Shown one piece after another: positions 6,531 through 15,764 of a stretch of DNA of 25,718 nt. The position numbers were made by a program, and so were the translations under genes. Source of the DNA: Cellvibrio sp. (GTDB lineage Bacteria; Pseudomonadota; Gammaproteobacteria; Pseudomonadales; Cellvibrionaceae); assembly GCA_021323495.1 (NCBI GenBank), contig JAJQJO010000005.1, positions 1 to 25,718 on the forward strand. The letters are read 5' to 3'. Under the pieces are notes generated by a model. The model had not been told where the DNA came from. It ran no database searches and saw nothing but the letters and a program-made list of their open reading frames with translations. Positions within the stretch are counted from its first letter, which is position 1. Each line of letters opens with the position of its first letter.

Positions 6531-9500
6531 TTATTTACGCAAGATGTAATTTTTGGTTTGGGTAAATTGGATCATCAAATCCAACATACTTGCATCGGGC
6601 GACGATTTGAATGTGCTGCCAAACACTTGAAGCGTACAGCTGTCATTCACCTCTTCACGTTGACCTCTTGTATAGCGATACCACTGGCGCGCATAACAGG
6701 CTTTGGCGTTGGAACTACCAGCAATCAGCTCCGCCAATTCATCCAGGCCCTGGTAGGGCTCTACCGGTTCTGATTCGGATAAATAGGTTTCCGCTGAATG
6801 CAAGCTGCCGATATAGCCGAGCGAATTAATGGTTTTAACCAAACCGTTGTCCGTAGTTTCGCTGGTGACATAGCGACCGAGGGCATTGTAATTTTCCAAA
6901 CCAAAACCGATACCATCAATGTATTGATGGCAAGCTTCGCAACCTTCTTTCAGGTGCGCGTGTTCAAAACGTTCACGCACGGTGAGGCTTGGATCTTCTT
7001 GCGGTTTTAATTCCGCACCCACCGGTGGTGGCGGGAAATCCTGGCAGAGCAAATTGCGACGGACAAACAAACCGCGCTTCACCGGATGCGTTTTCTCTGC
7101 CGCAGATTGAATCGCAAGGATTGCAGCATGCCCCAACAATCCACGACGTTCAGCATTAGCAGCGTTGTAATCCACGCGCTGCACGCCACTGCCACCCGGC
7201 CAGGCCAAACCGTAATGGGTTGCGAGTTGTTGGGTCATGTAACTGTAATTTGCGTTGAGCAATTCGTTGTAATTGCCACCGCCAAATACCGTACGTTTTA
7301 CCATCTCAACCGTTTCAGCTTTCATGTCCGCTTTAAGGCTTGCACTTAGCGCCATCGTTTTAATATCTTTATCCAGATCCAGCCATCCGGTAATAAAACG
7401 CTCGAACGCAATTTGTGCTTTAGGGTCTTGCAACATCTGCGCGACCCGGGCAGAAATTTGTGCAGGCGTGCTCAATTGCCCCGCATCTGCTGCTGCCATC
7501 AACGCTGCGTCCGGGGTCGTCGCCCAATAGGTGTAGGACAACATGGCGGCAACTTCGTAATCGGTGAGTTCGTAGTAAATGTTTCCGTTGACGTTACCTT
7601 TTAATTCACCCACTTCCGAGCGGTACAACATGGATGGTGATGAGAGAATCGCAGTCAATAATGCAAGATTGCCTTGTGACGATTGCAGCGCGACTAGTTT
7701 GGTCACTTCTGTCGAGCCAAGCGGACGGCGATAAGCGCGCTTGCCAAAGTTCTGCACAAAACAAGTCGCGTTGCTGCAACCGGGAGTGAGGCTATAAATA
7801 TTACCCACCATTGCCGCAGCTGCCTCTGCGGCAAGCACATACCCTTTGGCGTAATCAGTAGTGAAGATTGTGTTGGCATTGGTTTTAAATCCATTCACGG
7901 GCAGGTCGGCCGGAATACGCCCGCTGGTGACATCGATATTATTTGTCAGGCCCAATAAATCGCGCACCGAATTATTGTATTCAAGCGTGGATAACAAACG
8001 GAAACTGCGATCCTGCGGAATCAAATCCTCAAGGCTATCGGCACTGCAAACGCCCGCCGGTGGAATAAATGCTTCGGCAAAAATCATCGCCGCAACACTG
8101 GTCGCACAAGTGCCGGTACAACTGCCAACATTACCTTTGGGCATGTTCGCTGCGATGTAATGTGCAAGGCTGGTTTGGGTATAGCGCGTTTGCAGATCGA
8201 GCAGTGACGGAGTGCCATTGCCATCGCTGCCGTGACAACCGATACAACCCTGGCTTTGATAATGGCTGCGTGCAACCTGATGCTGATCAGTAATGCTATC
8301 GAACACCGCAAGTAGCGTGAGCGAAACTGCATTGCCCACCACCATTTTTGTATTCGCGTTATTCGCATCCAACAAATAGGCTGCGCCTGTTCCCTCCCAG
8401 TGAACAAATTTCATTCCCGGGCCAGCGGCATTTGCTTTGATATCAACCAGTGTGCCGGGCACAAATAATTTTCCACTCAGGTTTGCACTGCTAGCGATAG
8501 TCGCTGTGCCATTACCTACCTGGATTTGTGTACCCGCTTCCACTACCGCTAATGCAGGTTCAGCGGTTAACCATGCTGCGTCATACCACCCTGGCCTGGT
8601 TTGGCTCACGGTTAGATCCGCCGTCTTGTTAGCCATATTGTTGCTGAAAATAATATTGGTATTGCCGGTGCTGTTGGCCCATGCCGAAGGGATAAATACG
8701 CGTAACCACCCAGCACCATATTTGGGTGCAGCTTCTGTTACCGCTGGCCCGGGCCAAGTGCCCGTGCGCTCCGTCAAAGTTCCATTCTGGTCGGTCCAGA
8801 TATGGGTATTGAGCGTCGTCCACGCCGCCGGTTTTTTCACATAAACATATTGTCCTGCGCCTAAACCCGTCAGGGTATAGGTTGTAGAAAGCGCACCGTA
8901 GGTTGCCGCAATGGTTGCGCTGCCCGCACTCGCGCCGGCGGTAACTAATCCGGTAGCAGAGACACTTGCCACCGAAGTATTACTGCTTGTCCAGGTGACT
9001 TGCGCAGTCATGCCCAACAGATCATCACCTGCGCTGGCGACAGCGGCTAATTGTTGTGTCTCACCCGTTTTAATGCGCAGGTTGGTAGTGCCGGCAATTG
9101 CCAATGCGGTAACCGGATTTGACGCGGGAATAATGTCCAGCGTGATGCTATCGCTATAGCCCTCACTGCTCGCCGTAAGAGTCACGGTGCCTGTCGACAA
9201 TGCAGTGACGTTAATCGCTGCACCGGTTTTGCCTTGAGTGGAAATCACCGCTGGGTTGCTGGATGTCCAGGTCACTGCACCTGCTGCTGGTAGCCTGGTG
9301 CCGTTGCTGAAAACCGCTTCCAAATTTAAACCAACTACTTCATTCACTTCGGGAGATGATTTGGTTGTAGTTATATCGATTCCGGTTTGGCTAACATCAA
9401 CACCCAACTCATTAATCCAATTGCGGAACAAGGTTTCTGCTTCAGGATTAGTCGCAACCGAACCGTAAGGCATACGCATGCCCGCACCGGTTTGATATTT

Positions 9501-12500
9501 GTAGACGTTGCTGTTCGCGGGAATGCCGGGCACGACACGATTGTGATCATTAACCAGCTTCATCATTTCCAATGCGGTGCCGAAGCGCATATCCATTCCG
9601 CCCGAAATACCTGAGTGACAGTGAGCGCAGTTGGTGTGCAAATACGATTTTGCGCGCGCGGTCAAATCAACACTTGCATCAGTTGGTGCGGCGAATTTTT
9701 CGTAACTGCTGCCGTTACTAATGGTGGTAGTAAATAATCCAACCGTATTAAACACTTCCAATTGGTTTTTAGTTACGCCTTGATAATTAAAATTGCCATT
9801 AAGTTGATGCGTGCCTGTCGCAAGCGGCGTTAATTTTCCATCCGCAGCTTTATGGCACCCGGTACAGGTGCTGCCCGTTTCAACTTTGCGCACCACGCTC
9901 ACCAAACCACCATCAGGCTCGACCGAGGATTCGGTCACCAGATCTGCATCGGTACCCGCTGCATTCCACCGATAATTCGCCGCCTGCCAACCGCTTTCCT
10001 GACGGAACAGTATGGAAGTGGTGAATGGTTTATTGGCATTTGCCGATGTTGTGACTGCAAGATGTTTCACCACTACCGAACCAACAGGTAAATCCCAGAT
10101 TGCAGCCGGGTCAAAAGGGATTTTGCTTGCATTGGGAATCGCTACAAAATGCCGCATCTTGCCGCCATCAAACCAGCCAGTGGTATTCAAGGTGTATTCA
10201 ATAACGCCGTGCGCCGGAATTGCATTCGGTAAATCGGCAAACAGACCTGTTTCTGATAATTTCGGCGGAATCCGCGCGGATGCAACATCCTCATCCACTA
10301 CTTTGAAAATACTGGATGGCCCACCGAGCTCGCGCCCGTGGCTGGAAATCAGCAAATTCTTTTTAAGGTCTTTACCAATCGATGAAATGTAATGTGGGAA
10401 AGCTTCGCTAATTAATTTCTTGGCCTGTCCATCATTGGCAACCGACCAGAGGCGCTTGCTGACGTAATCACCAAAAATAAAACTGCCATTGAGATTAGGC
10501 AGATCAGTGCCGCGATAAACAAATCCACCGATAATAGAAACACCCGCAGTGCGGCCATAGCCGTCACGCGGTGCAACAAAGTCAGTTAAACAATTTTTTG
10601 CAGCATCGCCACCGAGCACGCCCCGGTTGCGCGCGCCCTCACACACCGGCCAACCATAATTCTGGCCTTTGGTGATGATGTTAACTTCTTCGTAGGCGAG
10701 ATCGGTATCTTGCCCGATTTCAGTTTCCCATAGCGTGTAGGGAGCATCAGTATCAAATGCCCAGCGCCAGGGATTGCGATGCCCCATGGACCAGATCTCG
10801 GGCAAATAACCAGCGCGGCCTACAAATGGATTATCCGCTGGCACACGATAATATTTTCCGTCCACTGCCTGGGCTAATGGTTCGATGCGAATAAATTTTC
10901 CGCGCAGTGTGGTTGGATCTTGCGCGCTGTTATTGGTGCGGCGATGGTAAGGATCGCCCGGCAATGGGTTTTGTGGAAATGCGCTGTGGCCGTAACCACC
11001 CTCGCCAATGCCCACATACAAATATTGTTCGGTGGGGTGAAATTGCATCATCCCGCCTTTGTGGTCTTCACCTGGTTGCGGGATGCGCAAGACTTCGACT
11101 TTGGACCCGGCAGAGGTTGGATTGGCAGGATTATCGACGGTCCAACGCTCGATAATCGCATCGCCAGTTTTACCGCCGGCCATGCCATCGGTACGTGGAT
11201 AAAAATTATCGGTTTCACCAAAAATGTAATACACATAAATAAAACCATTAGTGGCGAAATACGGATCAAATGCCATGCTCAACATTCCGCTTTCATTGTT
11301 GTTGAGTACGGTGGATTTTATATCCAACAATTTTCGCACTTCGGTTGCGATCACATTTTCCTTATTCGGGAATACGTAAATCGCACCTTCTTTATCGACA
11401 ACATACACCAGATCATTAATGCCATCGTTAGTGACCATCACCGGCGAAAAGAAAAATTCATTCAAATTTGGGAAAGCATTTACGAAACGGTATTTTCCTG
11501 AGCTTACTGTACCCGTGATCGGGAAACCCAAGGGTGCTGCCAACTGTGGGCGCTCAGGTAAAGCTTGCGCAGCTGCGCCAACATTAATCACCATCGTATC
11601 GGTTGCGGTACTGTTGTCTGCAGCAGTGAGTGTCAGGGTTACGGTGATACTGCCCGCGGTAGAGAGCAGCGGGGTAACCACTTGTTTGCCAATCAGCGCA
11701 CCTGACCATGCGGTACTCGTCCAGCTTGCGGTTACATAGTTACCGGTTGACGTTGCGGCGGATAATGCCTGACGCGTATTGATATTGGCTTTGCGATCTA
11801 CTCCGGCGTTGGCAACCAAATCTGTCGGCACACCGCACGCACTCGCGGTTTTCCAGCTCGCACTACCAAAGTCGTAGCAATTGTTGGGTGCAACAAAATT
11901 TAAATCGGCAGTTTTAGGATTGCCATTGGAATTAAATACGATGCCAGAGGAATTAACAGTGCCGGAAAATTCATAATTGAAGAAAGCGGGGGCACTGGAA
12001 TGTTTAATCATCGCGGCGCCCGGCCAAGTGGATGCAGGTAGCGCAGGCAGGGTATTAAAATAATGGATATTCACTGAAGTCCAGTTAGCCGTATTTTTAA
12101 AGTAAACCGTTGTTTTTTCAACAACAGCCGATGACTGGCTGGACGCGGTTGCTGCGGAGCTCGAAGACGATGCAACCACAGCGCTGGATCTACTTGATGT
12201 AATCGCTGAAGATGATTTTCTAGAAGCACTCGCAGCCGATGAACTGGTGATGACATTAAATCCGCATTGCGATAATGTTTTCCAGATATTATTTTCAAAA
12301 CAGGCAGCGCCGGTATATTTCAGGTTTGCCGTTTGGTTTGCACCGTTATTGTTAAAAATGACATCCAGCGAAGTCGGCATCTGCATCCCGGCAGCAATCG
12401 ACGCAGTGAAATCGTAACAATAAAAAGTGCCACGCCTGGTCATACTCTTACCGGGCCAGGCGGGCAAAGGGGTCACTGCCCCAACGGGCAGCGGATTCCA

Positions 12501-12944
12501 GAAGTAAATGTAGGGGGTTGGAAAGTTATTGGGATTGCTATAACAAATCGTATTTGCAGGAACAGAAATAGGCACCCTGGTGGCAACGACTGCTTTGGTA
12601 AGCTCGTTGAAGGTAATTTTATAATCGCCGTCACCACCAACGATTAAATAATCCTGCGCTGGATAGGCTTCATTCCAATTATCCGAATAGCGGCTGATCT
12701 TAAACCGCGGGTTGGCGCCAGAAAAATTCTGCCAGGTCTCCCACAGACCTGTGGTCGCATTTTTTGTCATGCCTGTTGCAGCCCAATTATTGGGTGTGCC
12801 ACGAAAATAACTATGAGCCCAGGCCTGCGCCAGAGCGGCATGGGTATAAAAAAAAGAAAGCACAATGAAAAGGCCGGGCAGAATGAAACACTGCCATTGT
12901 TTAATAAGCCGGAAGGCATTGAAACGGATTGATAACATGTACAT
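6531..12944 (-). CDS. Giant secreted fusion: starch-binding-type modules, PQQ sugar dehydrogenase, cytochrome c, DUF1587/1595/1592/1588/1585
   Basis: 2137 residues. Signal peptide 1-39 (cleavage near ALA-QA). Starch-binding-like module 42-122 (YFRGTPNNW, then PRFKISRYSDNW). CBM26-like modules at 123-228, 277-370 and 1364-1462, each with an aromatic N-W or Y-F-W core, WPG, and a V/I-F-N-N-x-x-x-x-T-A-D/N-L end. Ser linker 233-275. PKD-like 371-456. Glucose/sorbosone dehydrogenase propeller 470-885 (EDHKGGMMQFHP, LRGKFIRIEP, MGHRNPWRWAFD, GQNYGWPVCEG). Cytochrome-like region 890-1182 with CTGCH at 1027 and CAHCH at 1106. Two Big2-like domains 1185-1361. InlB-like repeat 1465-1549. Cytochrome c with CIGCH at 1567. 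DUF1587 (FRLLSTLEYNNSVRDLLG) about 1648, DUF1595 about 1729, DUF1592 about 1760-1880, DUF1588 with CEACH at 2002, DUF1585 2065-2135. AGGAAGA precedes the ATG. It forms an operon with DUF1552. Probable role: surface oxidation of starch-like glucans, or electron supply to a polysaccharide oxygenase. That role is inferred. Confidence 0.88.
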   Translation of the reverse strand: MYMLSIRFNAFRLIKQWQCFILPGLFIVLSFFYTHAALAQAWAHSYFRGTPNNWAATGMTKNATTGLWETWQNFSGANPRFKISRYSDNWNEAYPAQDYLIVGGDGDYKITFNELTKAVVATRVPISVPANTICYSNPNNFPTPYIYFWNPLPVGAVTPLPAWPGKSMTRRGTFYCYDFTASIAAGMQMPTSLDVIFNNNGANQTANLKYTGAACFENNIWKTLSQCGFNVITSSSAASASRKSSSAITSSRSSAVVASSSSSAATASSQSSAVVEKTTVYFKNTANWTSVNIHYFNTLPALPASTWPGAAMIKHSSAPAFFNYEFSGTVNSSGIVFNSNGNPKTADLNFVAPNNCYDFGSASWKTASACGVPTDLVANAGVDRKANINTRQALSAATSTGNYVTASWTSTAWSGALIGKQVVTPLLSTAGSITVTLTLTAADNSTATDTMVINVGAAAQALPERPQLAAPLGFPITGTVSSGKYRFVNAFPNLNEFFFSPVMVTNDGINDLVYVVDKEGAIYVFPNKENVIATEVRKLLDIKSTVLNNNESGMLSMAFDPYFATNGFIYVYYIFGETDNFYPRTDGMAGGKTGDAIIERWTVDNPANPTSAGSKVEVLRIPQPGEDHKGGMMQFHPTEQYLYVGIGEGGYGHSAFPQNPLPGDPYHRRTNNSAQDPTTLRGKFIRIEPLAQAVDGKYYRVPADNPFVGRAGYLPEIWSMGHRNPWRWAFDTDAPYTLWETEIGQDTDLAYEEVNIITKGQNYGWPVCEGARNRGVLGGDAAKNCLTDFVAPRDGYGRTAGVSIIGGFVYRGTDLPNLNGSFIFGDYVSKRLWSVANDGQAKKLISEAFPHYISSIGKDLKKNLLISSHGRELGGPSSIFKVVDEDVASARIPPKLSETGLFADLPNAIPAHGVIEYTLNTTGWFDGGKMRHFVAIPNASKIPFDPAAIWDLPVGSVVVKHLAVTTSANANKPFTTSILFRQESGWQAANYRWNAAGTDADLVTESSVEPDGGLVSVVRKVETGSTCTGCHKAADGKLTPLATGTHQLNGNFNYQGVTKNQLEVFNTVGLFTTTISNGSSYEKFAAPTDASVDLTARAKSYLHTNCAHCHSGISGGMDMRFGTALEMMKLVNDHNRVVPGIPANSNVYKYQTGAGMRMPYGSVATNPEAETLFRNWINELGVDVSQTGIDITTTKSSPEVNEVVGLNLEAVFSNGTRLPAAGAVTWTSSNPAVISTQGKTGAAINVTALSTGTVTLTASSEGYSDSITLDIIPASNPVTALAIAGTTNLRIKTGETQQLAAVASAGDDLLGMTAQVTWTSSNTSVASVSATGLVTAGASAGSATIAATYGALSTTYTLTGLGAGQYVYVKKPAAWTTLNTHIWTDQNGTLTERTGTWPGPAVTEAAPKYGAGWLRVFIPSAWANSTGNTNIIFSNNMANKTADLTVSQTRPGWYDAAWLTAEPALAVVEAGTQIQVGNGTATIASSANLSGKLFVPGTLVDIKANAAGPGMKFVHWEGTGAAYLLDANNANTKMVVGNAVSLTLLAVFDSITDQHQVARSHYQSQGCIGCHGSDGNGTPSLLDLQTRYTQTSLAHYIAANMPKGNVGSCTGTCATSVAAMIFAEAFIPPAGVCSADSLEDLIPQDRSFRLLSTLEYNNSVRDLLGLTNNIDVTSGRIPADLPVNGFKTNANTIFTTDYAKGYVLAAEAAAAMVGNIYSLTPGCSNATCFVQNFGKRAYRRPLGSTEVTKLVALQSSQGNLALLTAILSSPSMLYRSEVGELKGNVNGNIYYELTDYEVAAMLSYTYWATTPDAALMAAADAGQLSTPAQISARVAQMLQDPKAQIAFERFITGWLDLDKDIKTMALSASLKADMKAETVEMVKRTVFGGGNYNELLNANYSYMTQQLATHYGLAWPGGSGVQRVDYNAANAERRGLLGHAAILAIQSAAEKTHPVKRGLFVRRNLLCQDFPPPPVGAELKPQEDPSLTVRERFEHAHLKEGCEACHQYIDGIGFGLENYNALGRYVTSETTDNGLVKTINSLGYIGSLHSAETYLSESEPVEPYQGLDELAELIAGSSNAKACYARQWYRYTRGQREEVNDSCTLQVFGSTFKSSPDASMLDLMIQFTQTKNYILRK

Positions 12945-13404
12945 AGCGTCTTCCTATAAGTAATCAGGCAAGGCTCTGGAACACGGCACGCCTGGAATTA
13001 TTATTGTTATGTGAATTAATATTATTTAAGGCAAAGCAAATCTGCAGGCGCGATTGCACCAGGCTGCAGGCAATTTATAGTTTGCAATTACGGCTCAAAT
13101 AGCGAATAAAATTGCATAGACTTCCGGGTCACAGAAAATTAGCAACTTATTGGAACTGGATTAAATCCACGTGTAAGAGTATTTGTAAGGCGTCGGATCA
13201 ACGCAGGCATGAAACGATTTGAAGTTATATTTATTATGTAAACTGATTTATTTTTACCAAAACAATTTTTTTTAAAACGACTGCCAGCACAGGATAGTTT
13301 TTTCCACCGGCATTGGGCAAGATGAATACGTATGCAATCCGCACCATGCAAAAAAGTAACCTACCGAAGAAAAGTGGTGGATTGGTAACACAAAAATTCA
13401 AAGC
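12945..13404. other. Gene-free upstream region of the redox operon
   Basis: About 460 bases hold no convincing gene. A 70-codon minus-strand frame at 13139-13351 lacks a ribosome site and shows no protein-like pattern. The part next to 12944 is AT-rich (ATTATTATTG, AATTAATATTATTT) and must contain the promoter of the giant gene, but I cannot assign -35 and -10 boxes with confidence. No clear operator dyad is visible. Confidence 0.5.
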
Positions 13405-13434
13405 CAAAAAATAAGGCAGCCGAAGCTGCCTTAT
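13405..13434 (-). terminator. Rho-independent terminator with UUCG loop after the DUF805 gene
   Basis: On the minus strand a perfect 10-bp stem (ATAAGGCAGC with GCTGCCTTAT) encloses a TTCG tetraloop and is followed at once by a run of six T. It starts about 20 bases after the stop of the DUF805 gene. The UUCG loop is especially stable. The upstream AT pairs could also make it act weakly on the plus strand, where no gene reads into it. Confidence 0.9.
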
Positions 13435-13453
13435 TAACTGGATGAGACAGAAT

Positions 13454-14209
13454 TTATTGCGGTGTTTCTTCGGTTTCGGGGGAGCCTGCTTCTTCCATCA
13501 ACTCAGCTTCTGCTGCATCGATCTCTTCATCCTCGACCACGTCATCATCAACTGCTTGCTCCTCAGGCGTCTCATAGGAGATGCCGTCTTCGATAGCGTC
13601 ATCGCTGAACCTGGTGTCTTCAATCGCACCGTCTTCTGTATATTCAGACGGATAGGTGTCCGAATCAGGTGAGGTGTAGGATGAATCAGCGCTTTGCGCA
13701 GCATCCAAATAGCTTTGATATGCAGGCAACGAAATAGCAGCGAGAATACCAAGCACGACCATCAATACCGGAAATGAAAACGCCATCACCCAATGCCAGG
13801 TTTTATTGGGTGGGGTTTGCAAACCATAGTCATTGCGACCTTCGGTGCCTTTGAAAAAAATCAACAATACAATCAAATAGATATTAGCGAGGGGGACTAT
13901 CGCTAACAGTGACATCCAACCGGTTTTATTTAAGTCATGCAAGCGTTGGATAATCAAAATAAAACTGAATACCACCATCACAATATAAGCGATCACCCCT
14001 AATACTATGGCCAGGGTAGTGGACACGAACGCAGCCACAAGGCCAATAACAACAAAGGCACCCAGCATTGCAAAGGTAAATAACATCGAATGCGCCCAAT
14101 AGCGCAGGCGATTAACACGTGAAGATGGAGAGAAAAATTTAATTTCGCCGACCGCCTGGTCATCAGTCGTCAATTGGCCTTCGGGGGTTTGATAGGGATT
14201 AGTAGACAC
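13454..14209 (-). CDS. DUF805 family membrane protein with pilin-like segment and acidic tail
   Basis: The protein has 251 residues. The N-terminal 130 residues match DUF805 inner-membrane proteins: FFSPSSRVNRLRYW, several helices, the RLHDLNKTGWMSLL loop and a KGTEGRNDYGLQTP end. A further hydrophobic segment at 145-172, with VLMVVLGILAAISLPAYQSY, closely resembles the N-terminal helix of type IV pilins. It lacks the G-F-T-L-I-E prepilin cleavage site. The tail from about 173 to 251 is low-complexity and dominated by Asp, Glu and Ser. An AAGGAG ribosome site precedes the ATG by about 9 bases. It is a single-gene unit with its own terminator. The function of DUF805 is not known. Confidence 0.85.
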   Translation of the reverse strand: MSTNPYQTPEGQLTTDDQAVGEIKFFSPSSRVNRLRYWAHSMLFTFAMLGAFVVIGLVAAFVSTTLAIVLGVIAYIVMVVFSFILIIQRLHDLNKTGWMSLLAIVPLANIYLIVLLIFFKGTEGRNDYGLQTPPNKTWHWVMAFSFPVLMVVLGILAAISLPAYQSYLDAAQSADSSYTSPDSDTYPSEYTEDGAIEDTRFSDDAIEDGISYETPEEQAVDDDVVEDEEIDAAEAELMEEAGSPETEETPQ

Positions 14210-14438
14210 GCAGAGCTCCTTAATTGTTATTGCTGATTATGTTGATGGTGAACAGCCTAACCCGTCCAGCACGGCAACAACAAATAGACAACACAGGAGA
14301 ATCGACATCAGCAAAACCTGTGTGGTCGGAATTGCTGAAGCCATAATGTTCTTGCGAACGACAGGAAGGGGTTCAGGGGGTTCCGGGAGTTGCCTGCGCA
14401 CCCAAACAGGACAACTACCAACGGGTTGATTCTAGCGA

Positions 14439-15653
14439 TCAACTAAATAAATTGCGAAAAAATAATTTTAAATTATCGAGCAGACGCGCAAAAAAACCGG
14501 CCTCTTCAATAGGCTGCAACGCAACTATCGGGGTATTGACCAACAATTGGCCATCCAGCTCCACGGTGAGGTTACCCAACTCCTGGCCCGCCACAATCGG
14601 CGCTTTGATTATTTCATTGATGTGCATTTTCGCCTGCAATGATTGCTCACGGCCTTTCGGCAGGGTCAGGATAATATTATTGGGAATCCCCAAGGTCACT
14701 TCCTGGGTCTTGCCAGCCCATACACGGGAGCTGCTCACTTGTTGGCCAGCTTGATAAAGCTGCGTGGTCTGGAAATAGCGGAAGCCGTAAGCCAATAGTT
14801 TTTGTGTTTCTGCCGCGCGCGCGCTTTCACTTGCGGTACCCATTACCACGGCAATAAAACGGGTGTTTTCGCGTTTGGATGATGCGACCAGACAATAACC
14901 CGCCTCTTCAGTGTGACCGGTTTTTAAGCCATCCACAGTGTCATCGCGGAACAGCAACAAGTTGCGGTTGGGCTGACGGATATTATTGTAGAAAAAATAT
15001 TTTTCCGCGTAGAGCGGGTAATGGCTCGGGTGATCGTTAATAATCGAGCGTGCCAGTACCGCCAAATCTTTTGCCGTGGTCAAATGTCCCTCGGCCGGCC
15101 AACCGGTGGAGTTTTCAAAATGCGTATTGGTCATTCCCAGCTGCGCTGCTTTCTGGTTCATCGTATCGACAAAGGCATCTTCATTGCCCGATACATATTC
15201 AGCGAGTGCAACCGTTGCATCGTTTCCCGATTGGATAATTACACCGCGCAACAAATCAATCACCGATACCTGGGTGCCCTCTTTCACATACATGCGCGAG
15301 CCGCCCATTTTCCAGGCTTTTACGCTGATGTTTACCATCGCATCTTCGGTAATACGGCCTTTTTCAATTTCATCAACCACCAGATAACTGGACATCATTT
15401 TGGTGAGGCTGGCAGGTGGTAAACGCTGCTCGGAATTACTTTCTGCAACGATACTGCCAGTGGTGGCATCCACCAGAATAAATCCGGACGCCGCGAGTTG
15501 CGGTGCGGCAGGAATAACTTGTGGTTTTTGCTCAACTACTTGACCGGGAGTGGGTGTGGGCAAGGTAGTTGTGGGCGCGGGCGCCGCCGGTTGCTGGGCA
15601 AAAGTGAGGCTTGAACTGGCCAGCACGACACTGGCAAATAATTTTTTAATCAT
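14439..15653 (-). CDS. dacA: D-alanyl-D-alanine carboxypeptidase (PBP5/6 family)
   Basis: The enzyme removes the terminal D-Ala from peptidoglycan pentapeptides in the periplasm and so limits cross-linking. The 404 residues show a signal peptide (1-19, ending LTFA), a Pro/Thr-rich linker, and then the three serine-hydrolase motifs: SLTK at 82-85 with the nucleophile Ser82, SGN at 142-144 and KTG at 244-246. The PBP5 C-terminal beta domain follows. The last residues (FFARLLDNLKLFFRNLFS) form the amphipathic membrane anchor typical of these enzymes. It is the last gene of the elongation cluster, 111 bases after rlpA. The ribosome site before 15653 is weak. The Pseudomonas counterpart in this position is called dacC, so the symbol is conventional. 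Confidence 0.95.
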   Translation of the reverse strand: MIKKLFASVVLASSSLTFAQQPAAPAPTTTLPTPTPGQVVEQKPQVIPAAPQLAASGFILVDATTGSIVAESNSEQRLPPASLTKMMSSYLVVDEIEKGRITEDAMVNISVKAWKMGGSRMYVKEGTQVSVIDLLRGVIIQSGNDATVALAEYVSGNEDAFVDTMNQKAAQLGMTNTHFENSTGWPAEGHLTTAKDLAVLARSIINDHPSHYPLYAEKYFFYNNIRQPNRNLLLFRDDTVDGLKTGHTEEAGYCLVASSKRENTRFIAVVMGTASESARAAETQKLLAYGFRYFQTTQLYQAGQQVSSSRVWAGKTQEVTLGIPNNIILTLPKGREQSLQAKMHINEIIKAPIVAGQELGNLTVELDGQLLVNTPIVALQPIEEAGFFARLLDNLKLFFRNLFS

Positions 15654-15764
15654 GGTTGATTAACACTCTGCAAATCGAAAAAAAAGAAAAATTGATATGT
15701 GAATTGTAACAGTAAAGCAACGGAGTGAATCAAAGCTGAACTTCATGCGGATAGGCCGCATTGT

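Noticed and set aside
6534..12821. Giant frame as an artefact of several fused genes
   Set aside because: The domains join by plausible linkers without internal stops or ribosome sites, and the frame has one good start and one signal peptide. A read-level check is still listed under the finding.
13139..13351. 70-codon minus-strand frame in the intergenic region upstream of the giant gene
   Set aside because: No ribosome site, Cys/Arg/Lys-rich chance composition, no recognisable pattern.
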